The notes: generated from the letters alone by a model not told the origin. A DNA stretch of 35,476 nt from Roseibium sp. (GCF_025698965.1 NZ_JAILWL010000007.1:1-35476), one strand, 5' to 3'; positions 24,437 through 32,477 are shown, counted from the stretch's first letter. A program made the numbers and translations.

Positions 24437-24516
24437 CACCGGGTACCAGGTCCACACCTGAAATTCCGTGGCAACCGCCTTCCCAAAAAAAATGCAAATG
24501 ACCCTCGTATTTTTAC

Positions 24517-24545
24517 TTGCGCTCCATTGCGAATGAGCGCATATA
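24517..24545 (+). promoter_or_regulatory. Promoter of the ornithine decarboxylase leader
   Basis: TTGCGC (24517-24522) and CATATA (24540-24545) are separated by 17 bp. Transcription would start near 24552, giving an unusually long leader of about 430 bases before the decarboxylase ATG. Confidence 0.4.
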
Positions 24546-24581
24546 CCGCGTGCCCAAATTCGCACGTGCCCGAGGTCGTTC

Positions 24582-24599
24582 ATGGGGTGCCTTGTTTAA
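24582..24599 (+). CDS. Possible 5-codon leader peptide (MGCLV) in the decarboxylase leader
   Basis: ATG GGG TGC CTT GTT TAA is preceded by CGAGG at seven bases, a good Shine-Dalgarno arrangement. It lies just upstream of the nested stem. A translated short uORF could couple ribosome behaviour to folding of the leader, as short uORFs do in polyamine control elsewhere. Five codons can occur by chance, so confidence is low. Confidence 0.25.
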   Translation: MGCLV

Positions 24600-24968
24600 A
24601 GGACATCTCTTAAGGGGCCGCTGCCACATACACCGCCAAGGGGCGGGCAGCAGATCCGTACGGCTTAAAGCAACGACGTAAGAGGGCTTTTTTGGTCTCT
24701 GCCGGGGTATCCAACCTCCGGCGTCACTGAAGAGGCACTTGTTACATCCTTGCCCGACGTGCGGCTCGGTATTTCCGATCCAATCAACGGCATTTCCGAC
24801 GCGGGAAAGCGTTGCGCTGTTCGTCAGCTGCAATTGCCCAACCGTCGCTGCAGTCAACCCGGCCTCCGGTTCCATCCCGGGGGAGGCCCGGTGGGTATTG
24901 CAGCACCCTGCGACGTGAACCTGCAGCGCGCCTCATTGGCATAAGCGTGTATGCGGCCAGAATTGAGA

Positions 24969-24980
24969 GGGGAAATCCCC
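24969..24980 (+). promoter_or_regulatory. Hairpin occluding the decarboxylase ribosome binding site
   Basis: GGGG-AAAT-CCCC lies directly before the ATG, and the first G run is the Shine-Dalgarno sequence (GAGAGGGG). Formation of this stem would hide the ribosome binding site. Confidence 0.45.
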
Positions 24981-26111
24981 ATGAGCGAACGTATCCGCGA
25001 CTTCCTGCGACGACGCGACGACGATGGTCCCTGTGTTGTTGTCGATCTCGACATCGTGCGTGACAATTTCCAGGCATTTGCCAGGTCGCTGCCGGACACA
25101 TCCGTTTACTACGCGGTGAAAGCCAACCCGGCGCCGGAGATCCTGTCCCTTTTGGAGAGCCTCGGTTCGTCGTTTGACTGCGCTTCCGTCGGTGAAATTG
25201 AAATGGTTCTTGCGACAGGTGCTGCAGCCGATCGCATTTCCTACGGCAATACCATCAAGAAGGAGAAGGACATTGCGCGTGCCTTTGCATATGGCGTCCG
25301 GCTCTTTGCGGTCGACTGCGTCGAAGAAGTTGAAAAAATCGCCCGCGTCGCCCCGGGTGCAAAAGTCTTCTGCAGGGTCCTGTGCGACGGTGCCGGTGCC
25401 GAATGGCCGCTCTCCCGCAAATTCGGCTGCGATCCGGACATGGCGTCCGACGTCCTTGAACACGCCCATCGTCTCGGTCTTGTTGCCTACGGCGTCTCCT
25501 TCCATGTCGGCTCCCAGCAAGCCAACCTGCAAGCCTGGGATTTCGCTCTCGCCATGGCGTCCGACGTCTTCAAGGAAATGGCGCTGCGCGGCATCGAATT
25601 GAAAATGGTCAATATGGGTGGTGGGTTCCCGACCCGGTACCTGAAGGACATTCCCGGTGTGCCGAGTTACGGCGAGGCGATTTTTCATGCTCTGACCAAG
25701 CATTTCGGGAACCGGTTGCCATCCACAATCATTGAGCCGGGCCGCGGCATGGTCGGAAATGCGGGTGTTATCGAGGCGGAGGTTGTTCTGATCTCGAGAA
25801 AATCCGAGCAGGACGACGTGCGCTGGGTTTATCTCGATATCGGCAAATTTCATGGGCTGGCCGAGACCATGGACGAAGCGATCCGCTATCCGATCCGCAC
25901 GCCGAAAGACGGGGATGCGAAAACTCCCTGCGTGTTGGCCGGTCCGACTTGCGACAGCGTGGACGTGCTCTACGAAAAAACACCCTATGAGTTGCCGGTC
26001 AGTCTTTCGATTGGTGACAAGGTGCTGATCGAGGCCTGTGGTGCCTACACCACAACCTATTCCTCAGTTGGTTTTAACGGTTTCGCACCACTGGCGTCCT
26101 TCGTCATCTAG
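24981..26111 (+). CDS. Ornithine decarboxylase, fold type III PLP enzyme (376 aa)
   Basis: It converts L-ornithine to putrescine, the entry to polyamines; some alphaproteobacterial members also accept lysine. The protein is of the eukaryote-like alanine-racemase-fold group. YYAVKANP carries the PLP Lys47; CASVGEIE, SFHVGSQ, VNMGGGFPTRY and EPGRGMVG (phosphate binding) follow. GPTCDSVDVL holds the catalytic Cys324, and EACGAYTTTYSSVGFNGF closes the barrel site. The GPTCDS and GAYT motifs favour ornithine over diaminopimelate. Length is normal. The ATG at 24981 is used because the GGGG Shine-Dalgarno lies before it. A long structured leader precedes it, and GNAT and homospermidine synthase genes follow. 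Confidence 0.93.
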   Translation: MSERIRDFLRRRDDDGPCVVVDLDIVRDNFQAFARSLPDTSVYYAVKANPAPEILSLLESLGSSFDCASVGEIEMVLATGAAADRISYGNTIKKEKDIARAFAYGVRLFAVDCVEEVEKIARVAPGAKVFCRVLCDGAGAEWPLSRKFGCDPDMASDVLEHAHRLGLVAYGVSFHVGSQQANLQAWDFALAMASDVFKEMALRGIELKMVNMGGGFPTRYLKDIPGVPSYGEAIFHALTKHFGNRLPSTIIEPGRGMVGNAGVIEAEVVLISRKSEQDDVRWVYLDIGKFHGLAETMDEAIRYPIRTPKDGDAKTPCVLAGPTCDSVDVLYEKTPYELPVSLSIGDKVLIEACGAYTTTYSSVGFNGFAPLASFVI

Positions 26112-26122
26112 GAACCTGAACC

Positions 26123-26674
26123 ATGATCTCGATCGTTAACGAGGCGCCGGAGCATTTCGGCGCGCGTGAACTTTTGCTCGACCGGTGCTTTGGTGAGGAC
26201 CGGTTCGCAAAAACGTCGGAGCGGTTGCGCGAAGGCCGGTTGCCGGTATTCGCCTTTGCCGCTCTGAACGAGGCCGGCCTTCTGGCCGGGACGGTGCGGC
26301 TGTGGTCCGTGGCGGACCGCAACGGAACTCAAAGTCTGTTGCTCGGACCACTTGCCGTTGCCCCGGAGTGCCGGGGACGGCAAGTTGGCGATCGGCTTTT
26401 GCGCCATGCGCTCAACCAGGTTGCCGTCCATGGCCACGGGTCTGTGATCCTGGTCGGGGATCAGCGCTATTATACCCGCTTCGGATTCTCGGCGGGATTG
26501 TTGAACCGGATCACTCTTCCAGGGCCAGTCGCCCATGACCGTTTTCTGGGATTGGAAATCGTTTCCGGTCAATTGTCATTGCTGAGTGGAGAAATTTCAG
26601 CTGCTGGTGAGAAAGCAGCTTCGCAGTTCTTTTCACCCGCTCTGCAATCTTTGTTGCCGGACAAATGTGTCTGA
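26123..26674 (+). CDS. GNAT-family N-acetyltransferase (183 aa)
   Basis: This is a cytosolic acetyl-CoA-dependent acetyltransferase. The acetyl-CoA loop is LLLGPLAVAPECRGRQVGDRLLRHAL (about residues 71-96), with the RGRQVG variant of the Q/RxxGxG/A motif; VILVGDQRYYTRFGFSAG is the following conserved strand and helix of YhbS-type members. It begins 11 bases after the decarboxylase stop and so belongs to its operon. The substrate is unknown; a polyamine or an amino acid is suggested by neighbours only. The start follows AGGA. Confidence 0.88.
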   Translation: MISIVNEAPEHFGARELLLDRCFGEDRFAKTSERLREGRLPVFAFAALNEAGLLAGTVRLWSVADRNGTQSLLLGPLAVAPECRGRQVGDRLLRHALNQVAVHGHGSVILVGDQRYYTRFGFSAGLLNRITLPGPVAHDRFLGLEIVSGQLSLLSGEISAAGEKAASQFFSPALQSLLPDKCV

Positions 26675-26699
26675 CCCCAGGTTTGGTCGCCGGAAAATC

Positions 26700-26715
26700 T
26701 CAAGTAAACACTTGA
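26700..26715. promoter_or_regulatory. Palindrome TCAAGT-AAAC-ACTTGA upstream of homospermidine synthase
   Basis: A perfect 6+6 dyad lies in the 188-base spacer between the acetyltransferase and homospermidine synthase genes, overlapping a TTGAAA element at 26712-26717. It is a candidate operator for separate control of the synthase gene. Confidence 0.4.
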
Positions 26716-26862
26716 AATTCTGTCGTAAACCGGTCACTGCTAATCGAAAGTGCATCTAGTGCGCTTCTGTGCATGGGGCGATTTCCAAAAGGGCTGCCTG
26801 AGAAATTTTTGACGTAGGCAGGCTTTCCGGCGATCGCTTAGCGAACGATTGGAGCCTGGAAC

Positions 26863-29232
26863 ATGACCGACGAAACCAGCGGCAGCGCGCCAAAGAAAAC
26901 AACCCGGAAAACTGCCCCGAAAAACACCCGAAAACCTGCCGCAAAGGCGGCTTCGTCCCAAAAACCCGCTGTCAAGGCTTCGACAAGCGCGAAGTCTGCT
27001 CCTGCAAAGCCAACAACCAAAGCTGCGGCGGCCAAGACCGCTGCAAGCAAATCGGCGGCAAGTAGATCTACCTCCGCATCCAAGCCGCCAGCAAAATCAT
27101 CAACGACGAAGAAACCGGCTGTTGCCTCAAAATCTGCAGCAAAGCCTGCTGCCGCGAAGTCATCTGGAAGTGCGAAAACAGGCACGGCCAAGCCTGCAAC
27201 CAAAGCAGCGGCATCCAAGACCGCAGCCAGCAAACCGGCAGCGAGCCGATCCGCCGCCGCATCCAGGCCTTCGGCAAAACCGGCGACATCAAGGAAACCG
27301 GCAACGAAATCCGCTGCGGCGAAAAAGCCAGCCGCTGTGAAACCAACTGCAAGCGCAAAAGCAGGCACGGCCAAGCCTGCAACCAAAGCAGCGGCATCTA
27401 GGACTGCAGCCAGCAAACCGGCAGCGAGCCGATCCGCCGCCGCATCCAGGCCTTCGGCAAAACCGGCGACATCAAGGAAACCGGCAACGAAATCCGCTGC
27501 GGCGAAAAAGCCAGCCGCTGTGAAACCAACTGCGACCAAACCTGCATCAAAGACGTCCGCTACAAAGACAGCGGCACCCGCTGTGACGAAGCCGACCGCC
27601 AGCAAACCGGCAGCGGTTAAAGCTGCTGCTGCTAAACCACCGGTCGGCAAATCAACTGCGAACAAACCTGTCGCCGCCCGATCGGCCTCAACAAAGCCTG
27701 CAGCAACGAAACCGGCGACTGTCGCTGCAGGTGCCCCGGCAAAAAAGGCGCTCGCACGCAAGCCTGTTGCCAGAAAGCCGGCCACCAGAGCAGCTGCTTC
27801 CTCGGTCAATTACCCAGTTCACGGCACTATCAGCGGACCGCTTGTCATGATCGGCCTTGGGTCCATCGGCAAAGGCACTCTGCCGTTGATCGAGCGTCAT
27901 TTCAAATTCGACAAGAGCCGCTTCACCGTGATCGACCCCGTCGACACGGACGCGAAACTGGTGAGAGACAAGGGCTACAGGTTTCAGAAAGTCGCGCTCA
28001 CTCCGGAAAACTATAAAAACATACTCACTCCGATTTTGAGCGCTGGGGAAGGGCAGGGTTTTGTCGTCAACCTGTCTGTCGACACCTCTTCGCTCGAACT
28101 GATGAAGCTGTGCCGTAAACTCGGCGTTCTCTATCTCGACACGGTCGTTGAACCTTGGCCGGGATTCTACTTCGACGAAAACGCCAGTGCAGCCGATCGT
28201 ACAAATTATGCGTTGCGTGAAACGGTACGCAAAGAAAAAGCCAGAAAGCCGGGCGGCACGACGGCTGTTTCCTGCTGTGGTGCCAATCCTGGCATGGTGT
28301 CCTGGCTGGTAAAAAAAGCGCTGGTGGATATTGCCGCCGACACCGGAACGAAATTCAAAGAGCCCAAAAACCGCAAGGGCTGGGCGAAGCTTATGAAGAA
28401 GACTGGTGTCAAAGGCATTCATATCGCCGAACGTGATACCCAGCGTGCCAAACAACCAAAGCCGCCAAATACCTTCTGGAACACCTGGTCGGTGGAAGGA
28501 TTCCTGTCAGAAGGCTTTCAACCGGCCGAACTTGGATGGGGAACGCACGAGGCCTGGAAACCGAAAAACGCCAAAAGCCACAAGAAAGGATGCAACGCGG
28601 CGATTTATATTGAGCAGCCTGGCGCAAATACCCGGGTAAGAAGCTGGTGCCCAACGCCTGGTGCGCAGTTCGGCTTCTTGGTGACACATAACGAGGCGAT
28701 TTCGATCGCCGACTATTTCACACTTGAGAACGGCAAGAAGGTTTCCTACCGGCCGACCTGCCACTATGCCTATCACCCGGCTGACGAAGCTGTGCTCTCG
28801 CTGGACGAGCTCTTCGGAGCCGCGGGGAAAGTGCAGAAGACACTGCATGTGCTGACCGAGGATGAAATTCGCGACGGAACAGACGAACTTGGCGTGTTTC
28901 TTTATGGTCACAAGAAGAATGCCTACTGGTATGGATCCCAGCTTTCGGTAGAGGAAACACGCAAACTTGCACCTAACCAGAACGCCACCGGTCTGCAGGT
29001 AAGTTCAGCGGTCATAGCTGGTATGGCCTGGGCTCTGGAGAACCCGGAAGCGGGGATCGTCGAAACAGACGAGATGGACTACAAGCGCTGCCTTGAAATC
29101 CAAATGCCGTATCTTGGTCCGGTCAAGGGGTATTATACGGATTGGACACCGCTCGACGGTCGCCCCGGTTTCTTCAAGGAAGACCTGGACAAGAATGATC
29201 CCTGGCAGTTCCGGAATATTCTGGTTCAGTAG
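26863..29232 (+). CDS. hss: Homospermidine synthase with histone H1-like N-terminal extension (789 aa)
   Basis: The C-terminal part (about residues 315-789, 475 aa) is a complete NAD-dependent homospermidine synthase, which makes homospermidine from putrescine. VNYPVHGTISGPLVMIGLGSIGKGTLPLIERHF is the Rossmann start; VNLSVDTSSLELMKLC, LYLDTVVEPWPGFYFD, GANPGMVSWLVKKALVD, NTWSVEGFLSEGFQPAELGWGTHE, WYGSQLSVEETR and a DPWQFRNILVQ end are family-typical. Ahead of it lie about 313 residues rich in Lys, Ala, Pro, Ser and Thr with almost no acidic residues, built from KPA-, KAA- and SKPA-type repeats and resembling histone H1-like tails. A 61-residue unit is tandemly duplicated inside it. GGAG precedes the ATG at 26863, and no other in-frame ATG lies between the tail and the core except one that would remove the NAD site. 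The frame is intact, so the tail appears translated. Confidence 0.93.
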   Translation: MTDETSGSAPKKTTRKTAPKNTRKPAAKAASSQKPAVKASTSAKSAPAKPTTKAAAAKTAASKSAASRSTSASKPPAKSSTTKKPAVASKSAAKPAAAKSSGSAKTGTAKPATKAAASKTAASKPAASRSAAASRPSAKPATSRKPATKSAAAKKPAAVKPTASAKAGTAKPATKAAASRTAASKPAASRSAAASRPSAKPATSRKPATKSAAAKKPAAVKPTATKPASKTSATKTAAPAVTKPTASKPAAVKAAAAKPPVGKSTANKPVAARSASTKPAATKPATVAAGAPAKKALARKPVARKPATRAAASSVNYPVHGTISGPLVMIGLGSIGKGTLPLIERHFKFDKSRFTVIDPVDTDAKLVRDKGYRFQKVALTPENYKNILTPILSAGEGQGFVVNLSVDTSSLELMKLCRKLGVLYLDTVVEPWPGFYFDENASAADRTNYALRETVRKEKARKPGGTTAVSCCGANPGMVSWLVKKALVDIAADTGTKFKEPKNRKGWAKLMKKTGVKGIHIAERDTQRAKQPKPPNTFWNTWSVEGFLSEGFQPAELGWGTHEAWKPKNAKSHKKGCNAAIYIEQPGANTRVRSWCPTPGAQFGFLVTHNEAISIADYFTLENGKKVSYRPTCHYAYHPADEAVLSLDELFGAAGKVQKTLHVLTEDEIRDGTDELGVFLYGHKKNAYWYGSQLSVEETRKLAPNQNATGLQVSSAVIAGMAWALENPEAGIVETDEMDYKRCLEIQMPYLGPVKGYYTDWTPLDGRPGFFKEDLDKNDPWQFRNILVQ
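27181..27533 (+). repeat. 183-bp in-frame tandem duplication within the histone-like tail
   Basis: Bases 27181-27363 and 27364-27533 are almost identical, with a period of exactly 183 bp (61 codons), so the frame is preserved. Copy two differs by a few substitutions near its start (ATCTAGGACT against ATCCAAGACC). High identity suggests a recent duplication and likely length variation among strains. Confidence 0.9.
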
Positions 29233-29252
29233 ATCCTACTTCAATGTGCGAC

Positions 29253-29283
29253 GAGGCTCTGAACACCAATCAGAGCCTCTTTG
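29253..29283 (+). terminator. Rho-independent terminator of homospermidine synthase
   Basis: GAGGCTCTGA-ACACCAA-TCAGAGCCTC is a perfect 10-bp stem followed by TTTG, 20 bases after the stop. The T tract is short. Confidence 0.85.
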
Positions 29284-29523
29284 CCCAACGAACTGCTTGC
29301 CTCCTGTCAGAAAGTTCGACCGGTCAAAGGCGGTGTTGTTGCCAGGCAAACTGCAGGCGGCAGAAGTAGATTAATTATTTTTGAAAAATCCCTGCTGCTC
29401 TGGAATGTGAAACAATCGTTTCCTACCTAAGCCGGGTTGCTGAACGAAACCATTCCAATTCAGCGAACCAGGCGGTCCGGTCTTGAGGATCGGGATTGCT
29501 CAGCAAGATCTTTAACAATCGAA

Positions 29524-29886
29524 ATGGTTCTGGATATTCCTGTGATGAGCATTCTGTTCGATGCCAGCCTTCTGATGCTGGATGTCGCCATCTTTGGCGC
29601 AACTGTTTTCGGCTATTTCATTGTTTCGAGGTTCTTTCAGGCGAAAAGGCGTCGCGGTTTTATGGGTGGCGATGGTATTGCCTTCGTGATTGCCGGTGTC
29701 CTCTTTACCGCATTCACAGTCAGTTATATCGAAATTTTCAGTCTGGCTTTCCGCTTGCCGTTCTCTGCTTACACTGATCTTGCGATCGGACTTGGCAGCG
29801 TCACGGTGGCGATTGCTTTGGCCTATGCCGCTTCCAAGGTTCATTTGACCCGCAAGGAACGGTCTCGGAGAGCTGTTTCAGGATAA
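29524..29886 (+). CDS. Small membrane protein of unknown function (120 aa)
   Basis: Three hydrophobic helices are seen: SILFDASLLMLDVAIFGATVFGYFIV, GIAFVIAGVLFTAFTVSYIEIFSLAF and AYTDLAIGLGSVTVAIALAYAASKV. The loop between the first two is basic (QAKRRRGFMGG) and would be cytoplasmic, and the tail (KVHLTRKERSRRAVSG) is basic too. No family is recognised. The track opens at a TTG (29437) with an unlikely N-terminus; I use the ATG at 29524 with low certainty, and 29545 is also possible. It follows the homospermidine synthase terminator and so has its own promoter. Confidence 0.6.
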   Translation: MVLDIPVMSILFDASLLMLDVAIFGATVFGYFIVSRFFQAKRRRGFMGGDGIAFVIAGVLFTAFTVSYIEIFSLAFRLPFSAYTDLAIGLGSVTVAIALAYAASKVHLTRKERSRRAVSG

Positions 29887-30016
29887 GACCTGTGGCTTTT
29901 CGTTTTCATCGGCTTGTTTCTCAAGGAAAAAATCAACCTCGGCGCGATGGCCGAGGTAATGGTTTGGAACTTGGTTGGTGCTTCGGTCAAATGATCCGAC
30001 ATTTAACGGATGCGCT

Positions 30017-30409
30017 CTAATTACCGAGTTTTGCGACCCCGAGAGGGACATTGAATTTGCGGCACCAGATGTAGACTTCGTTATAGGCGTTTGCGTCGAT
30101 CCCGTTGCGCAGTCGATAGCTTTGCTTGCCATTCAGGTTTTTCAGCGCGCCAAGATCCGTTCTGGCGTCGTATTTGCCGTTCTTGCCAAGACCCACACGA
30201 GCGTCCGGTGCACCATCCAGGCTGAAATCATTGAAAAGTACGACACGCGAACCAGTCAGTTCAGCCTTGCCGGTCGTGACATGGTTGCTGCGTCCTGAAA
30301 ACTTGCCGGTTCGACCATCACCACCTGCCCAGGCAGGGCCCAGGCCTGTCATAAGGCCTGCCGCCGCGAAGCCTGCCGTTAGTTTTAAAACTTGTCTGCG
30401 GTTTTGCAT
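30017..30409 (-). CDS. Tat-exported DM13-domain protein (130 aa)
   Basis: The N-terminus MQNRRQVLKLTAGFAAAGLMTGLGPAWAG contains a twin-arginine motif (RRQVLK) and a hydrophobic core ending at an AWA cleavage site. The rest is one DM13 domain (KFSGRSNHVTTGKAELTGSRVVLFNDFSLDGAPDARVGLGKNGKYDA, then NAYNEVYIWCRKFNVPLGVAKL), with the conserved Cys in the IWC motif. DM13 is proposed to take part in electron transfer through that Cys. Tat export suggests folding, perhaps with a cofactor, before export. AAGGA precedes the ATG. The gene is monocistronic. Confidence 0.9.
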   Translation of the reverse strand: MQNRRQVLKLTAGFAAAGLMTGLGPAWAGGDGRTGKFSGRSNHVTTGKAELTGSRVVLFNDFSLDGAPDARVGLGKNGKYDARTDLGALKNLNGKQSYRLRNGIDANAYNEVYIWCRKFNVPLGVAKLGN

Positions 30410-30824
30410 CAGGTGCTTCCTTCTCCAGTGTTTGCGGGCAAGCGCTCATCAGGATGCCGCGCGATGCGACCGTTCGATACGGCCGAAGAGAGAAACGTTC
30501 CTCAGCTTGATTGGCTCCATGGTTTCTGTTCGCAATCGATAACAAAATTGCGAATTCCGCGCGAGCAGTTCCGCTTGAATAGATGTGCAATTCAAATAAC
30601 AGGAATATCTCTGGCCTATCAGGATTTTTACTTAAGTCTGAAATCTAATTTTCAGTTTCTGCACTCAATCGAAAGTTGTTTTCTTTGTTTTATATGTATT
30701 TATGGTATGTTTTGTCAGTTGAAAAATAGGTAAACCTTACAATACGCTTCTGTAATCAGTTTAGATCAATAATTTTTTTACTTTCCGCTGCGTTAATTTA
30801 ATTATCACTGTTGTGGGGGAAAGA
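30410..30824. other. 415-bp gap upstream of the chemoreceptor
   Basis: No gene is supported; the frame at 30392-30733 is composed of unlikely residues. The right half (about 30590-30800) is AT-rich and probably holds the chemoreceptor promoter; several -35-like TTGNNA and -10-like elements occur, but no pair with standard spacing is convincing. Confidence 0.5.
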
Positions 30825-32303
30825 ATGGCTTTTCTGGTTCGAAATTCTGCGAAAGCGATCCTTGACGCTTTCAGTCGTTCACAGGCGATGATTGAATTTA
30901 CGCCGGATGGTGTCATTCTGGATGCCAACCCGAATTTCCTGGGGGCGATGGGTTACGCTCTTGAGGAAATCAAAGGCCAGCATCATCGGTTGTTTGTTGA
31001 CCCGGACTATGCAGAAAGCCAGGAGTATGTGGACTTTTGGCACGAGCTTGCAGAGGGCCAGTTCAAAGCCGCCGAGTTTCTCCGGTTTGACAAACAGGGA
31101 AACGATGTCTGGATCCAGGCATCGTACAATCCCGTCATGAACGGAGCCGGCAAAGTCGTAAAAGTCGTCAAGATTGCCGCGGATATCACCGCGCAGAAGA
31201 TGCGTAATGCGGATAATGAAGGTCAGGTGGACGCGATCAACCGATCACAGGCCGTCATTCACTTTGAATTGGATGGCACGATCCTCGACGCAAACGATAA
31301 TTTTCTGTCGGCCATGGGTTACTCTCTGGAAGAAATTCAGGGACAGCATCATGGAATGTTTGTTGAACCCGATTTCCGTGAAAGCGCTGAGTACCGTCAG
31401 TTCTGGGAAGACCTTGCAGCCGGTCAATTCAAGTCCAACGAGTTCAAGCGGATTGCCAAGGGGGGACGGGAGATTTGGATCCAGGCAACCTATAACCCCA
31501 TTTACGATGCGGCCGGACGACCGTTCAAGGTGGTAAAATTCGCCTCCGATATCACGGAACAGGTCACTGAGCGGCACCGCCGGGTTGAAACGCAGAAGAA
31601 GATTGACGAAGACTTGTCTGAAATCGCGCAATCCATCTCGGAAGCCTCGCATCAGGCCAATGAATCAGCCTCAGCGTCTGAACAAACGTCTTCCAGCGTT
31701 CAGACTGTGGCTGCTGCGGCTGAAGAGCTCGTCGCGTCCATTCAGGAAATCAGCCGGCAGGTTCAGGTGGCACTTGAAGTGTCTCAAAACGCGGTCGGTG
31801 AGGCCGAACGTTCAAGCGAAATCATGTCCGGTCTTTCTGAAGATGCCAAGACGATCGGATCTGTCATCGAATTGATCGACGGGATTGCGGACCAAACCAA
31901 TCTTCTGGCGCTGAACGCGACAATTGAAGCTGCCCGGGCCGGCGAGGCTGGCAAAGGTTTTGCGGTTGTCGCTTCTGAAGTGAAGAACCTTGCCTCTCAG
32001 ACCAGCAAGGCAACCGAGGAAATCTCGGCTCAGGTCAGTTCCGTGCAGGAGACGACCGAGAATGCAGTTGATGCGATTGCCTCAATCATGGCGGTGATCA
32101 AGAATATCGGTGAAATTGCAACAAGCATATCGACGGCAGTCGAGGAGCAAACAGCCGTCACCAACGATATCTCGTCAAATATGCAGTCCGCGGCCCAGGG
32201 GGTGGATCTGATCACCAAGAACATGCAGGTGATATCGTCTGCGACGACGCAGATCGATGCAGCCACGAACAACGTCCGCGAAGCATCCCTGACATTGCAG
32301 TAG
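30825..32303 (+). CDS. Soluble PAS-PAS methyl-accepting chemotaxis protein (492 aa)
   Basis: This chemoreceptor has two tandem PAS domains (about residues 10-125 and 132-248) and a C-terminal signalling hairpin. The PAS copies are close paralogues ([36 protein letters not shown] versus [36 protein letters not shown]). The hairpin tip [40 protein letters not shown] is the universal CheW/CheA contact. No membrane segment is present, so it signals in the cytoplasm, probably sensing redox or oxygen through PAS-bound cofactors. GGGGGAAAG precedes the ATG at 30825. No C-terminal receptor pentapeptide is seen. Confidence 0.95.
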   Translation: MAFLVRNSAKAILDAFSRSQAMIEFTPDGVILDANPNFLGAMGYALEEIKGQHHRLFVDPDYAESQEYVDFWHELAEGQFKAAEFLRFDKQGNDVWIQASYNPVMNGAGKVVKVVKIAADITAQKMRNADNEGQVDAINRSQAVIHFELDGTILDANDNFLSAMGYSLEEIQGQHHGMFVEPDFRESAEYRQFWEDLAAGQFKSNEFKRIAKGGREIWIQATYNPIYDAAGRPFKVVKFASDITEQVTERHRRVETQKKIDEDLSEIAQSISEASHQANESASASEQTSSSVQTVAAAAEELVASIQEISRQVQVALEVSQNAVGEAERSSEIMSGLSEDAKTIGSVIELIDGIADQTNLLALNATIEAARAGEAGKGFAVVASEVKNLASQTSKATEEISAQVSSVQETTENAVDAIASIMAVIKNIGEIATSISTAVEEQTAVTNDISSNMQSAAQGVDLITKNMQVISSATTQIDAATNNVREASLTLQ

Positions 32304-32397
32304 ATTTGTCAGGTCCTGAATTGATTTGCCCTTCCGGATGAAGATGCTCTGCGTGAATGAGCTGATAGCGAAAACGGCTGTGCTTGGGGCATGAAAT

Positions 32398-32420
32398 CCG
32401 CCGCCCGCCAAAGGCGGGGC
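32398..32420 (-). terminator. Weak GC hairpin downstream of the curlin gene
   Basis: CCCGCC-AAA-GGCGGG forms a stem between the convergent chemoreceptor and curlin stops. No clear T tract follows on the minus strand, so confidence is low. Confidence 0.25.
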
Positions 32421-32477
32421 AGCGGGGCCGGCCAATGAGACCGTCGTTCCAAAATCGGTTTTCGCACAGTCACGTTC

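Larger units (their letters stand above)
24552..24980 (+). ncRNA. Long structured 5' leader of ornithine decarboxylase, speF-motif candidate
   Basis: About 430 bases without a convincing gene precede the decarboxylase. The most ordered element is a nested stem at 24620-24651: GCTGC and CCGCC pair in order with GGCGG and GCAGC. A second GC stem follows (GCCGG 24701-24705 with CCGGC 24718-24722) after a T6 tract (24688-24693), and a GGGG-AAAT-CCCC hairpin lies at the ribosome binding site. A conserved cis-regulatory RNA called the speF motif is established upstream of ornithine decarboxylase genes in alphaproteobacteria. Position and gene context fit it, but I assign it from context, not from a covariance search. 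The boundaries are approximate. Confidence 0.6.

Noticed and set aside
27181-27533. Considered as a CRISPR-like or mobile repeat
   Set aside because: Only two adjacent copies, in frame within a coding sequence and without spacers; it is an internal gene duplication.
26838-27809. 323-aa minus-strand ORF rich in Ala, Gly and Phe opposite the histone-like tail
   Set aside because: It mirrors the Lys/Ala/Pro repeats of the tail; the apparent repeat protein is an antisense artefact, while the plus frame continues into an intact synthase.
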